The notes beneath the pieces are model-generated. The model was not told the DNA's origin and made no database searches. It saw only the letters and a program-made list of their open reading frames with translations. The translations under genes and the position numbers were made by a program. This document shows, piece after piece, positions 22,515-34,800 of a stretch of 64,000 nucleotides of DNA. Every line of letters begins with the position of its first letter. Position 1 is the first letter of the stretch. This DNA comes from Takakia lepidozioides (taxonomy: Eukaryota; Streptophyta; Takakiopsida; Takakiales; Takakiaceae), in the NCBI GenBank assembly GCA_030704615.1, contig CM060732.1, positions 19,468,001-19,532,000 of the forward strand, given 5' to 3'.

Positions 22515-23568
22515 CAGTGTTGTGCGGTTCTTGCCATATTGAAGGAACCGCCGGTTCCGGTTCCGGTTCCAAAATTCATGAGTAGATGCCGGTTCCGGTT
22601 CCAGGTTTTTTTTGGGAAGGATCCGCCGGTTCCAGTTTCCGGTTCCGGTTCTGTATTATATATATATATATATATATAATTATCATTTTTTTATAAATCT
22701 GAAAATGATTTGTGAATCCCCATTAGTTATATCAAATATTTTGACCATGTTGAAAAGAAACAACACAACATTCATAAACAAAGAAAGCATAGAATGCATA
22801 GAAAGTAATTGTTCACAATTGTAGTTCTACAAGACAATGGAGTCGTTGTTAGAACCAGGTCTATAACGGCTTTCTACTACAATTGTGCACCATGAGTCCA
22901 TCCTTTGGTGAGACGAGAGACACATTAAATTACATATTTAGAAGCGAGTACCTGGACCATGTCAACTCCATCCATTCAATCATGTGGGCCGCTCGGATCC
23001 TCTACCAGCTGATGCCATTCTTTCACAATCCAACACCCTCCCTGCAGACCTACCTACATCTTCTTCCCCACTCTCATTCTTCCTCCCTTCTACAAATGCT
23101 CCATGCCTTCGTCCATAACACCTAGTCCAACATTCAACCCCGGACCCACGCACAGAAGCAGCCAACCCTCTTGTAACGTATCCCTACACAAACAACACTA
23201 ATGACCCGCGAGAAGTGTCACAACTGGAAATGGACAAACATCTCACAAACTGCGAGACCACAAAAGCAGGAAAACCAAACCCTCCCCCGCGCTGAGGTCG
23301 CGCGATCTGCTACCAAACCCTCCCCCGCGCTGAGGTCGCGCTACTGCAGCAGATCGCGCGTGAGAGACCACAGTTCGGGGAAGAAAAAAAAAAAAAAAAA
23401 AAAAACCTAGTGCGGGAACCGGATCCGGAACCGCCACTGACCCCCCCGGTTCCAGTTCCAAGCCGGTTCCTGGAAAAACCCGAACCCGCCGGTTCCGGTT
23501 GCAGTACCGGTTCCAGGAACCGGAACCGCTGGTTCCAACCCGACTAAGCGGGTACCCGCACAACACTG
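22515..23568. mobile_element. non-autonomous hAT-type element 1 (1054 bp)
   Basis: The ends are inverted (left CAGTGTTGTGCGG, right CCGCACAACACTG) and flanked by the perfect 8-bp duplication GTGGATAC; the CAGTG terminus and 8-bp duplication are hallmarks of hAT transposons. No transposase is encoded. Both subterminal regions are packed with the hexamer GGTTCC or its complement GGAACC. The interior has a TA microsatellite (about 22652-22678), a 25-bp duplicated CCCTCCCCCGCGCTGAGG block (about 23280 and 23318) and an A-run near 23385. Confidence 0.9.
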
Positions 23569-23576
23569 GTGGATAC
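23569..23576. repeat. 8-bp target duplication, right of hAT element 1
   Basis: GTGGATAC, identical to 22507-22514. Confidence 0.9.
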
Positions 23577-24355
23577 CTCACTATAGAGGAGGTACCCCCA
23601 AGAACTTGCCCAACCTTTCTGAAAATATAGGGATAGGTGTCCGCACTGTGTGCTGAATTCTTGTGAAATAGATAAGTCATTCAGGAAATGAGATAGGGGT
23701 TGTCAGGTGTTCAGGGCCTAAAACAAAGTTGAATTCAAATTCAAATTTGTGAAATAATTATGTGGATATGGAACTTAGAAGGTGTAGTTAAAACTTAGAA
23801 GCATAATTCAATCAAAGATACCTATGCAAAAAAGGTGTCCTCAGGTCCAGAATATGAAATTAGGGGTTAATGTGTGAAGCAGGGCCTTAATTTTTCATCT
23901 TCCAAAGAGGGGAAAGGTGGCAAGGAGGCATTGGATCTTTGCTAAATCAGGCGTCTCTCATGTGCGCTGCGGTGTGCAGGCCGTGGCAGATCACCCACCT
24001 ACCCACCACCACCACTGCCTGGTCTGCACTAGGGTCTAAAGGTAGTAGGGCCCGCTGTCAGGTCACTGTCGCCTCTGCTCAGTGCGGCCTCATTACGACG
24101 AGGCCGCACAAAATTCAGAGGCGTCTGCAGTCTGCACCGCACTGCATTGAGAGCAGAGGAAGGACTGTCAGGTTCCTCCAGCAGTCTGCATGTGGGTCTT
24201 GAACGCGCCGACCTGCAGAGCCTTCACTCTCCTTGCCTACGTTTAATGCAACTCCTCAACCTGGTTCCTCATCGCACATTCTTCGCGTTGAGTGCTCAAA
24301 GTGCAAGTGTCTGAACTGATCCGCACTGAGCGGTCAGAGTCGGAGGAGGTGAGAA
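23577..24355. promoter_or_regulatory. 5' flank of the plantacyanin gene
   Basis: No coding sequence is evident. The final 150 bases before the start codon at 24356 should contain the 5' leader. No clear TATA box seen. Confidence 0.3.
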
Positions 24356-24988
24356 ATGGGTTGCGAGATGAAACTTGGCGTCGTCGTACTAGTAGTGCTG
24401 ATGGTAGTTTTGCAGGGAGCTGGTGCGGAGCAGCTCTACGTTGTGGGGGGCGCATCCGGCTGGAACATGCCAGCTGTGAGCAAAATCAATTACCAGTTGT
24501 GGGCTCAGCGTGCAGGAACGTATGTCTCGGGAGACAAGCTCAGTATGGTTTCCTTTAACCCTCCTCGATGATTTGCGCTTGTGTTGCTGTGTGAAGTATT
24601 GCACTGCGCTTCTAGTGAAGAGATGTAACTAGAACGTCACTTGAGGCTCTTTTGTGTTCACTACATTAAGCGTCTCTGGGTCGTTTTCTGTTCGCCGGAT
24701 CTTCGTTTGCTTTCAAGCTCAAATTGGCTAACTTGCCTTCGAGCCGTGGAGAATTTCTAAGCCGTGAATGCCGTTGTTGCAGAGTTCAATTACAACGCAG
24801 AGATGCATGACGTGGTGGAAGTAGATGCAGCTCATTATGCTAAATGCAGTGCGGCGTCGACCTATGCGCGTTACAACGATGGTCAAACCGTCGTCACTCT
24901 CACTGGGCCTCGCAAGTACTACTTCATATGTAGCGTTCCTAGTCACTGTGCAGCAGGCATGCAACTGGAGGTTAACGTACGTGCATGA
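24356..24988 (+). CDS. plantacyanin-like phytocyanin (basic blue copper protein)
   Basis: Two exons, 24356-24542 and 24783-24988, join through a GTATGG donor and a TTGTTGCAG acceptor in phase, giving 130 residues. Residues 1-24 are a signal peptide with a Val/Leu-rich core ending QGAGA. The mature part starts EQLYVVGG, typical of phytocyanins, with YQLWA and YVSGDKL at the usual places and KFNYNAEMHDVVEV spanning the junction. Type I copper ligands are visible: His in EMHDVV, Cys in YFICSV, His in PSHCAAGM and the axial Met. The extra Cys pair (YAKC and SHC) forms the conserved disulfide. There is no Pro/Ser-rich tail or GPI signal, so this is the small secreted plantacyanin type rather than uclacyanin. 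It carries electrons in the apoplast; plantacyanins are linked to reproduction and wall processes. Confidence 0.88.
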
Positions 24989-26219
24989 GTGCTTCGACGT
25001 GAGCTCTGAAAGGGCGTAGAGCCGGTGAAGACGGTTCCATGAAGGAGGCGTGAAGGTCGTGGAGCGTGTTTAGTTTGCTGAGTTCGTGAAAGCCCAGGCC
25101 ATCCAATAGTACAGAGAAGTAGTATATCGGTTTGATAATTTCGTACTGGCAACCTTCGGGAAGAGATTTGCGAAGTGTCGCCAGATATGATGCTACCTTC
25201 CAGAACTGGACCAATGTGTCCATGTAGGGCCCGTAATTAGCCTGGACCTGAGGGTTCTCCTAGCAGAATCATAGTGTGGGTGCCGTGCTTCTGGATGTTA
25301 TGACGTATCCTTCAATGTATCCGCTTAAGTTTGTAACCTATTCGAGATCTGTTCGTGAACTGGAAACTATCGACCTATGTATTTCCTACGTTTAATCAGT
25401 GCTTGTTTGTTTGACAGTGTCCACAGAATAGTTTTTCACCTCCCGGTGTGAATATTCTGGCCCACATATCCGTCTTCCCAGATTAAAACAAGACAACTTA
25501 GCCCCTTAATAGTTACTACGTTTACTGGTTTTGGCTTCATACACGGTGAATTTGGTGAAGTCTAGGTTGGGGTGTCTTGGTTAGGAAACTCAGAGCATGA
25601 CCAGCAGTCGCTCACTAAACTGCCGCTCTATCACTATTTTAGTGAGGCATGTTGTGAGGCGGCAAGCCCGACAGTGCGTGGGCTGGCAGGAGCTCAAGCT
25701 GCAACCCACCATATCCATAATAGAGTTATGGCGCGGGGTGCGGCAGATCGCTGACGGTGGGCCCCGCCACCCGTTTCCGTCTCGTCCTCTTTGCAGCGTC
25801 TTGCTCACGAGCTGCGCCATGTTCTGCCACCGACTCTGTGGGTTAGAGCCATAGCTGAGGCGTAGAGCTGCCTAAGCTGCACACATAGAAGCCAACCTTT
25901 AGGTTCATGGGGAAGGTGCTTGCCCGCCCGCCCCCCCCCCACCCTTCTTGTCAGACGGTGTAATGATTGGTTTGCCCAGCGCAATCAGATGAGGATTGTT
26001 TATGGACCTTTTTGTAGACCAAATGCAACAAGATATAGAAGAAGAGGAGCTTGCTAACAAGTGGGGTGGGTCTACTATTGGGACATGAGAGGTATGCGCG
26101 ATTATTTCACCGACATATCGTGTATGATGAGCGTTTTTATAGACCTCGATTCAGGATGAGGAAGTCTTTGTTCATGCAAATTATGGATTCAAAATTAAAA
26201 AATTAAAATAAAATTTTAT
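24989..26219. other. 3' flank, no gene seen
   Basis: Contains the plantacyanin 3' region and unique sequence with no convincing exon. A C-rich tract lies at about 25926-25945. Confidence 0.4.
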
Positions 26220-27690
26220 AACAGGGGACGAAGGCCCTGGAATATTTTTTGATTGAAGACACAGGATATAAAGGACGAGGAAAAAATAACCTCGGAAGGA
26301 ATCCATGAGGGGCGCACTGCCCCCATACAGGTGAATCAGAAACCTGCAGAAGCTATGTAGAGAAGGTCTGCCAGGGGGGCCAATAGAATCTACTCAAGGC
26401 CTAGAAGAGTCAAAAGACAGATGAGCCTTTGATTTGCTCTTAGATCTAAGAGAGTGCTTGTGGCGCCAATTAACATCCGAGTCCTCTGGCTCCGCCGATT
26501 GATGGGTGCTAAGGGAGCTTCCAACACGACGGGAGATGGTTGTTCCAGATAACTTTTGAATCACGGGTCCTTGTGCACAGACTCCCTCCTTAGGCGTTAC
26601 CAAAGCAAGTGAATAACTGCAATCTCCTTCTCTGAGAACATCTATCAGCAGCTGCACACAAGACATCCCACGCTTTTTTTGCTTCAGACATTGAGTCTGA
26701 GTGAACTCTATGCAGGACCAAATTAACACAGGGCCTTTTTCCTTCATAAACAAGAGAGCATCTCGACTTCCATATGTTCCACAGGGTGTGCGCTCGAAGA
26801 GCCGCCCAGACCGGGCAAGAGCTCCAAGTGATCCCTCTGTCCATGTTCAAAAGCAGAACCGAAGGGCTCCTAGAGAAGTCGGGGCGCCAGTTGGTGTAGA
26901 ACTTGGCAGCCAGACCCCAAATAAACATGACAAAAGGGCAATCCAATAGACAGTGCTCATGGGACTCTGGGGCTGCAGACGAACACACAGGGCAGGCAGT
27001 GATGGAGTCTGAAATGAAGGCATAAACAGGCAGAATCCGATTAGCTAGCTTCCAAAGAAACCCAGAGATTTTTGCAACCCTATCCTTTCTCCAAATGTCT
27101 TTCCAATCTGGCGGAAGCCCCGATAGGTGCTGCCACTTTGAGTTCCATTTGGCCGTGAACAGGGATGCTGGTCTCATAAGCGAGTAACCTAGCTTTACCT
27201 TGTACCGAAAACAAGGCTTACGTTTTTCTGACATCCAATTCCATTCAGATGGGTCAAATTGGAGGTGCTGTAACGGAGCCATGAGAAACCAGCAGAACGA
27301 ATCCAGATAGTGAGCCAGGTTACCCGGGGGTATCAGGTTGCATTCTCCCGAATTCCTGCAGAATACCCTTATTGCAAAGAGACCCGCTTCCTGAATCGAA
27401 GAAAGAGATGGCCGGTATAGGAGGCCTTCCTGAGCCACTCTGAATTCAAAACCGTGCAAGGTTGAATTTTCTTGGGTGGTTGCGTAAAATGCGAGAGGCC
27501 CATCTGGAGAAGTAAGTTGGCAGAGATCGTCTAGGGGCAGGGTATGCACAAATGGAATGCCACTGTTGTGGGATTTCATCAATGACCAAGTCGTCGCTCT
27601 TCTAGAAGAAAGAGAGGAGGTAGCTATGTCTTTAGGGAGGAAGCAGCCGGATTCCCTATGAGCCTTCTCCACTTCCTCTTGTTGCGATCC
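26220..27690 (-). mobile_element. 5'-truncated LINE (non-LTR retrotransposon)
   Basis: A minus-strand frame at 27672-26590 encodes 360 residues from the C-terminal part of a LINE reverse-transcriptase polyprotein: FRYKVKLGYSLM, then the zf-RVT region WKDIWRKDRVAKISGFLWKL, NRILPVYAF, CPVCSSAAPESHEHCLLDCP and FIWGLAAKFY. The catalytic reverse transcriptase and endonuclease are absent. The 3' end of the element is marked by AGGGCCTTCGTCCCCTG followed by an A/T-rich tail on the minus strand (26195-26240). Several in-frame oddities downstream of 26590 indicate decay. Confidence 0.75.
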
Positions 27691-27989
27691 CTTCAGAGAG
27701 GAACATCAACCATTACAGAGAAAACATCAAGTTTGCACAAACGGTTGACAGAGCATTTTGCATCAGTGAGTGGAAGTCTTAAACCTCTCTGAAGTGAGCA
27801 TTATTCAATATAAGTCCGGCACTATTCCATGATAGAGGCATCTGGTTTGTGTGCAATGGAAGTCTTTGATCCACCCAATAGGCTGTCAACCTTATCCTGT
27901 ATGCTGGGATAATTTTCACATGCAGGCATTTTCTGCTTTCTTAGTAACAACTCTTGAGATGCCACTGATGTCCGGCATGCTGCACATGA

Positions 27990-29142
27990 AATTATTGTTT
28001 GTAGGCGCCATTGAATGGCAAAAGGCCAAACACATTGGACTACTATGACTACTTTCTCCCCTACATGCAGCACATGAACGATTCTTCAGGTTTTGAGCCT
28101 AGCAAGAGCTATGCTACAAGAACCATTTTGTTTCTCACCAGTGAAGGAAAGATGAAGCATGCATGTGGCCATTGAGCTGGGCTTGCCCGGAAACACTTCC
28201 AGCAGTAAGACAGTGTTAACTCCACCGAAGGACGGTAAGCAAGATTGGTTATGGAAGCTTGCCAAAGGGTATGTGCGGGCTAATGACAGTGGATTCCACC
28301 AGCTCTACAGTCACCGGTATGTTGATTAAATCTGTTAAATGATTTGTGTCTGACATGTTACCAGAAGGAACTCTTAAGAACATTCAAGATGTTCGTTTTT
28401 ATGTTCTGCAAGTCTTGCCATATATGTAAGGAGAACATTCGACATTGGGACAGAGGTATGAAAGGCTTCACCTGGGACATCTGAAGGAAAGAAACATACA
28501 CTAGAGCATAGTTGGCTGGTTAGGAAATGACTGATGCTCACAAACACTGTAGTCTGACAGTGGCTGCTTCATTGTCAATAACACTACCACTATCTGGAAC
28601 TTGTGTTTCCTTATCTGACATGAGTTCAACTATCTTGTGAATTTTTCAAGGGTGCGTACTCATGCTACAATGGAGCCAATCATCATTGCCACTAACCGGC
28701 AATTGAGTGGGCTGCATCAAGTGAACCTTTTGTTGTTACCACACTTCAAGAATACCATGAACGTCATCAACGAAGCTTCACACCAGATCCTCATCAATGC
28801 CGGTGGATTGAAAGTACCTTTGCCTCTGGAAAAATACTGCATGGAACTTAGTTCTGTACTCTATGGTGCAGTATGGCGCTTCGACGAGCAAGCCTTGCCC
28901 AATGACCTAGTCAAGAGGTAGGTGATTCCATGTAAATACCTTGGACATTCTCTGTTTTCCTCATACAAACTACTCCTTTACATGATTTTGAGTCCCGCAA
29001 TCTTGTTTTGAGCAGGGGGGATGGCAGAGGATCCAAGCTCCGAGAGTGGGGTGAAGTTGGTTTTCGAGGAAGTCTACTCTTATGGGCTTGATGGTCTGCC
29101 CTCAAAAGCTGGGTGCAAGATTATATCAACACACTGTAAAAA
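27990..29142 (+). pseudogene. lipoxygenase relic (central domain only)
   Basis: Exon-sized pieces match plant lipoxygenases in order. About 28040-28319 reads LDYYDYFLPYMQHMN, KSYATRTILFLTSEG, then (after a frameshift near 28160) VAIELGLPGN, TVLTPPKDG and ANDSGFHQLYSH. Exon 28651-28917 reads RTHATMEPIIIATNRQLS, LPHFKNTMN and LINAGG; exon 29016-29142 reads MAEDPSSESGVKL then, frameshifted, ALKSWVQDYIN. The first two iron-binding histidines (SH then RTH, four residues apart) are kept across a phase-matched junction. The N-terminal PLAT domain and the C-terminal part with the remaining iron ligands are missing. At least three frameshifts make this non-functional. Confidence 0.75.
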
Positions 29143-29329
29143 TTGAACCCTTCAGATTTTGCTCTGATTAGCAAGCTCTACCACAGACGATTGCATGCAT
29201 ACTTATGCATGGTCCAGATGGCAACTCTGCTAACAGGGAAAAACAGGTTGAAATGTGTTGAAGAAGGTACCTTCATTAGCAGTGCCTTGTTCTATCAATT
29301 GCGCTGCTGCCACTGCCCCAGTTGACCAT

Positions 29330-29910
29330 CTACCCACACAGATTTCTTGTAGCTATTGATCCACAGGGAATCAGAAGTAATCTTGTGTTTGAAGTGCAGC
29401 CCTCTTGGATGAATCTGGACCTCTGTCCCTGGTCCTTCAGCTATCCCTGCCTGTGTACAAATCATGAATACACCCTCAGCCTTGCTGCTAGCAGCTGACA
29501 CTGACGGCATGAAGTTCTTCCAGCAAACACCCCAACCCTACTTATTACAGTAGTTCCAATTCTGAATTGCATCTGCTTCTCTCTGTAGTCCAACAGGCAT
29601 TCACCTTTTTGTCTCCATTGTCCCACCATTGACTGGAGGCGGAAAAATATTCATTCCAAAGCTTCTCCTCATCTCTATTATCTATTTTTGGATACCACAG
29701 ATCCACCCAACGAGCTAACTTACAGAATTCAATATGCATCTCAGGGCCGAGTCTGATGAGAAAGCAAAATAGGCTGAAATAGGTCGAAGAAGAAGGTGCC
29801 CTCACCACATTGTCCTTGACCTTGCGTCATGACCCATGGAGGATTTGACCGACCATCAACCCAAAAGGACCTCTTGTGTGTGCTGCTTGTGTCTGTATTC
29901 AGGTCATGTC
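29330..29910 (-). pseudogene. OSB-like (PDF-motif) gene relic, copy 2
   Basis: The minus strand encodes PDF-type OSB motifs: FWVDGRSNPPWV near 29840; then KLWNEYFSASSQWWDNGDKK near 29640, a likely intron (GTGAAT donor, GTCCAG acceptor), then IHPRGLHFKHKI, DSLWINSY and SVWVDGQ near 29340-29420. This is the arrangement of OSB C-terminal PDF repeats, which bind single-stranded DNA in organelles. Exon and intron are both similar to the inverted copy at 145-665. The OB-fold is not seen, so it is a partial gene. Confidence 0.5.
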
Positions 29911-30095
29911 GGATTGGTCTGTGAGAACCACCACGGTGCAGCTGAGCAGACAGAGATCGAAACACGGCCTACTAAGACCAAGCTGACTCTCCCAAGAACC
30001 TTGTAAACATCAGGAAGAATACCAAATCATGGTACTAACAGGCGTGAGACCATGATCTTGATTCATGGAATCAAAGTAGTGACATCCTTCATCCA

Positions 30096-30520
30096 CTAGG
30101 CCCACATGGAGCTACATGGAGAGAGAAGACATATGAACGTGATATTGTTGGGCTTCCAGTCTTCCTGTTGCATTCTTTCAAATAGTTGCACACCCTCCCT
30201 ATGACAGCCATGCTGGGCACATGCTGCTATCATCCCACTCCATGAGACCAAATCTCTTTTAGCCATGCTGTTGAACACTTGACGAGCATCCTTCATGCCC
30301 CACATTTGGCATACATGTCCACAAGGGCATTCTCCACATTCTGTTTAGGCACACTTGCCGTGCATCCATCATGCTCCCACATTTAGCATACATATCGATA
30401 AGGGTATTCTTCGAAATGATATCTGACGCAATTCCACTGTTGTTGATGGCAACATGGACCTGCTTGCCCACTTCTAGGGCTTGTAGGCTGGCACAGGCAT
30501 TGAGAATGCAATTGAATGTG
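30096..30520 (-). pseudogene. PLS-type PPR gene relic
   Basis: Fragments of tandem pentatricopeptide repeats occur in more than one frame: GKQVHVAINNSG, NTLIDMYAKCGSMMDARQV, then a frame change with NALVDMYAKCG, then DARQVFNSMAKRDLVSWSG, MIAACAQHG and LFERMQQEDWKPNNITF. These are consensus plant PLS PPR repeats, which usually act in organellar RNA editing. Only about four repeats survive, with frameshifts and no E or DYW tail. Confidence 0.75.
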
Positions 30521-30581
30521 ACCCTATCAGGTCCCGCTGCATTCGCTCATAGATTCCCCACCATTGAAACACGGCCTGCTA

Positions 30582-30660
30582 AGACCAAGAAAACATTTCG
30601 GGCAGTCTGGGCAGGTCCTACGACCAAGAAACCATTCCGGGAAGTCCGGGCAGGTCCCAA
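30582..30660. repeat. 39-bp tandem duplication
   Basis: Two adjacent copies begin GACCAAGAAA and end GGGCAGGTCC. The first overlaps a word (ACGGCCTGCTAAGACCAAG) that is also found at about 29963. Confidence 0.7.
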
Positions 30661-30670
30661 GACATTTGAC

Positions 30671-30752
30671 TAAGATGACGTGGTGAAGATGACGTGGTGA
30701 AGATGACGTGGCGAAGATGACGTGGCGATGATGACGTGATGGCGATGACGGA
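30671..30752. repeat. tandem TGACGTGG array
   Basis: Five copies of GATGACGTG in a 12-15 bp repeat (variants GAAGATGACGTGGTG, GAAGATGACGTGGCG). Each unit contains the bZIP core ACGT within TGACGTGG(C). It lies about 100 bp upstream of an unrecognised plus-strand open frame at 30846. Confidence 0.7.
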
Positions 30753-30845
30753 TAGAATTTACAAGTGGCCCTTGTGGCAATTTTGGAAAAGTGAAAAAGA
30801 AACACTGCTCTTGCTAAACTCCTCCCAGGTGCAAAAGAAGTCGAC

Positions 30846-31040
30846 TTGTGCCATGGTTCGATGCTCTTTAGGGTTTGGGTCCTTTGCCACATCTGCCGCA
30901 CCTTCAGCCTGGTGATCGTTCGGACGACAAACCCTATCTATCTCCACATCGAGATAGATCTGCACATCCAGAGCTACGAGATAAGCAGTCTCGTAATCTG
31001 TCTGGGTGTCAACTCTTTCAGTGAGCTATTCGATCGGAAG
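30846..31040 (+). other. possible small exon, unrecognised
   Basis: An open frame reads through to a good donor (AAGGAG then GTAAGATC at about 31041). It is Leu/Ile-rich (RTTNPIYLHIEIDLHI) and matches no family I know. Coding status is unclear. Confidence 0.2.
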
Positions 31041-31059
31041 GAGGTAAGATCGATAAAAT

Positions 31060-31834
31060 CGATCTAGATATACTTCAAGTCCACCGTACAGCTCTCTGAC
31101 CGAAATTTTTATATACATATATATGCAGGTAGCTCATCGAATTCAGCACGCATCGGGAACCATGTGAATCCCTGTCTTATCCAGGCGCAACCCCAAGCAT
31201 CATATTTTTGTTGCATGACCACTCCAAGTACCTTCGTCCCCCCTCACCACCTAACCCAGCCAGTTTTGCCGGGAAAGAGGTCACTAAGACCGTTGTCTGT
31301 GTACCCAATTGACAGCGTACAGTGACCATCTTCACAGCCCGCGCAACCTACTCCCAAACTACCTTTCCAACAGGCCATATAGTGCATGTACAGCATTTTC
31401 CCATCTACTGTAACTCCTCATTGCTAGTAGATCTGTAGATAGTGAGGAACATGCATGATGGGAAATGTTTTCCAATGTCATTATAAGAGAGAAAATGTCA
31501 GACACTTGTTCCAATCCGCACACAATTAGAAGACTTCTTGAGCATCTCCGAGCCAATATTCTTGTACGGATGGCCGGTTATAACTCTCTGCCCAGCCGCC
31601 TCCGCCTGGGCATGGTTGGAGTACCTCACACAATGGCCTTAATCTTCTGTCAAGTCTACCATGAGTTGACTCCTGCACATTAGAACAGGGGCCAGCAGAT
31701 ACATTATGACTTAGAACAGTGAGACAAGCTTCAGAGATTCAAGACAGACCCGGGATCGGCAAGTGCTAGTTGAATCCGATTGGAAGTTAAACAAAGCATT
31801 TGAAAAGTTTGTGGCACGAAAATAGTGACTATTA
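31060..31834. other. no gene seen
   Basis: Unique, AT-leaning sequence upstream of the subtilase pseudogene. No convincing exon or repeat. Confidence 0.4.
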
Positions 31835-34800
31835 ATGATGGTCACTGGCGAAGTTGTCGATGCCAGTTCTAGATGGCACACACACAGTCGATTGAGATTC
31901 GCAACGATTAATGCAGTGCTGGGCATCCTGGTTGCTTGCAGTATGCAGATCACCACAGCTGAAGTCTATGTGGTGGTGCTACGAGGGTACCGAACATTGA
32001 TGCTCCCTATATATATATATCTGTGGCCTTCGCCACTGAGCTTAAAAATTTAATATATGTATATTAATCATAGATCTAGATTCCATTACATGAGTTTCGT
32101 CAAGTTATGATCTCTTGTTTATATATTGACCCCTTTCTGTTCTTAATTTGTAGCATCCAGCAAGGAGATCATGTCATGACAACTGATTGTCCAATTTAGA
32201 CAGTCTGCGATTGGGCATCAGGAGGGTTTAACATCGAGCTTTAATTTGTGCAGGCAAGCAGGCGGTCCCATAGAGAATAGGTCAGAGCTCAAGGAATCCC
32301 ACGATACCTTGCTGGAGCGCACATTAGAAAGTGGCACTTACACGAAGCTCTATAGCTACGTCCACCTCCTCAACGGATTTTCTATCCATGTCGAATCACC
32401 TGAACAGGTAGCAACGTCCTTAGAATGCATGCACATACTCTATGTGCAGATTCACTGATCAGCATGCACCCGGCACTATAAAGAAGTTGAAACTACGTAC
32501 TTGCCGCTCTGACAACAGGGGCGACACGATCACTGTATTCACATTAAAGATTTGCTTGGTCCTATCGTATACTGCTACTACAAGACCATGCGAAACTAGG
32601 GACAGAGACAACTTGACATAATCGTAGCACGCGGGGTGCGAGAAGCTATCTAGATCTATGTGCACATGTACGCATAAAGTATCTACAGCGTGATCTTGAG
32701 GGAATATGAACTTTAAAACGTTTGTCCCTGGAACTTAAGTATACATGTAACCACAGAACTTATTTCGCAAGATCAACCAAATCCATGTAAAATGGTACAT
32801 GAGGTCCATGTAACTAGTCATACTTCCTAACTGCATGTTGTCACGGTATCGTACGATGTGAAGGCAAAGCTACTCTCCGCTGCTCAGGAAGTGGTATACA
32901 TTGCATCCACATACCCCTGACTACCTGGGCCTCCCCCAAGGAGCGTGGGCGCAACAAGGCGGCGACGAAGTCGCTGGAGAAGGCATGGTCATCGGGATCA
33001 TTGACACAGGCATCACGCCCACACACCCCAGTTTTTCGGACAAGACATTCAAGCCTTTCAAGCGATTGAAAGGGTATAAAGGGTCATGCGATGTCACAGA
33101 GGATTTTCCCGAAGGGTCTTGCAATCGCAAATTAGTGGGAGCCAGGCATTTCTTCAAAGCGATGTTGACGAGTGGTGTGAATGTGTCTGATCCAGACTTT
33201 GCATCTCCTCTTGATAGAAATGGACATGGCACGTAAGATGTCATTGGCCTCCAGATTTTATAAGCAACATTTGACAAATTTCGATTAAAAGCATATCTCA
33301 GTGGTAGCTAGTCCCCTAGGGTTCTACGGTGTGTGTGTCCATGGCCTTAGTGTGATCTCGTGCCTGAAGTCGAGTCTCTCTTTTCAGCTGCTTTAGATAG
33401 ATCAGCTATAGATCTATGTTGGCTTATTTCCAAGCTTGTACGAAGTTGTTTAAGAAAATTCAGGTGCCAAATTGCAGGCACACGTCATCAACGGCAGCAG
33501 GAAATCATGGAGTGCCAGTACTAGTTTATGGCTTTCATTATGGTTATGCGAGTGGCATGGCACCCCGTGCTCGGTTAGTCCTTCCTGTATAACGATGTAG
33601 CTCACTGAGCTGTATTCCCGATAAAATTCGTGCTAGCTAATATCAGTACGGATGCAAAATCTGCATGGTGCAAATTTAGACTAGTTAGGCGCTGATGCTG
33701 CTTTCAGAACGATAATGAACTGTAGATCATGCTTCTTAAAATTTGGTGCACTTTTTGACATGCAGGATTGCAATGTACAAGGCTTTATGTGGAGCAGGCT
33801 ATGGGTCCACATCTGATGTACTCGCAGCTATCGACCAGGCATACCTTTCGCCTTCAACCTGTTTTCTAAACTTTCTAGATTCGCCATTCATAGCTCTGGT
33901 TGAAACCTGTGATCGCGTCACCTTCACCTGATCACCTGCCCGCATGTTATGATGTTGGGGCAGCTGATCATCATGGTTGGTATACAAGATCAATGGTATA
34001 GCTAGCAGAGATTTGGTCTAGCTGACGAAATGTACCTGTAGTAGCTCTAGAGCCTGAGCTCGTGCAAGCTCCCAAATTGTGGTTCATTACCGCCAAGCTG
34101 AGGCACAATGCACATGCAGGTTTGTAGATTACACATGTTTGATGTGGTCCAACAACATCAACCTAAAAGCTTAGTGTTTCCGTACTTACATGTAGGATCG
34201 ATCAAACTACTGTAGTTCATATTGCACGTGTACACCATAATTTCCGGATGTATGTGCCCGCCTCACTCAAAATATTCTTGCCCTAGGTGAGCTGCAGGGC
34301 TACAACTGGTATCTTGGCTGAAACTATGTTGCAGGGACCTCAACTGAACTTGTTCTTCAGCTTGACAACAACTTTGAACTTGCAGCGAAGTATCTAAATT
34401 CGAAACTCCCAACTACAATTGTTGCTTGAGCGCCATGACTATATAGCAGGATCTTGAGACTTCATGATGTGGATGAGATTGTCAAAACTCAAATTCCTAG
34501 ACTATGCAGGTCACCATCCACACATGTATATCTCTACCTATGTGAATGTCAGGTTTAGGTGACCCGCCACCCTTTAAAGGCGCTTCTAAAATTTCATAAC
34601 CAGAATATCGAGGTGAGCTCCATAGTATAACATGAAGTGAGGTCCAGATGAAAATTCCAGTTGACATCCCAGGCTCCCAAAAGCCCCTCTCGTCCCTTAC
34701 GTGAGTGCATCTGGACTATTCTGATCTATGATGATGATTATGTGTATTTAATACCTTATGTACCTGCAAGTGGTGCAGTGAGCTTATGATATATTCTTGG

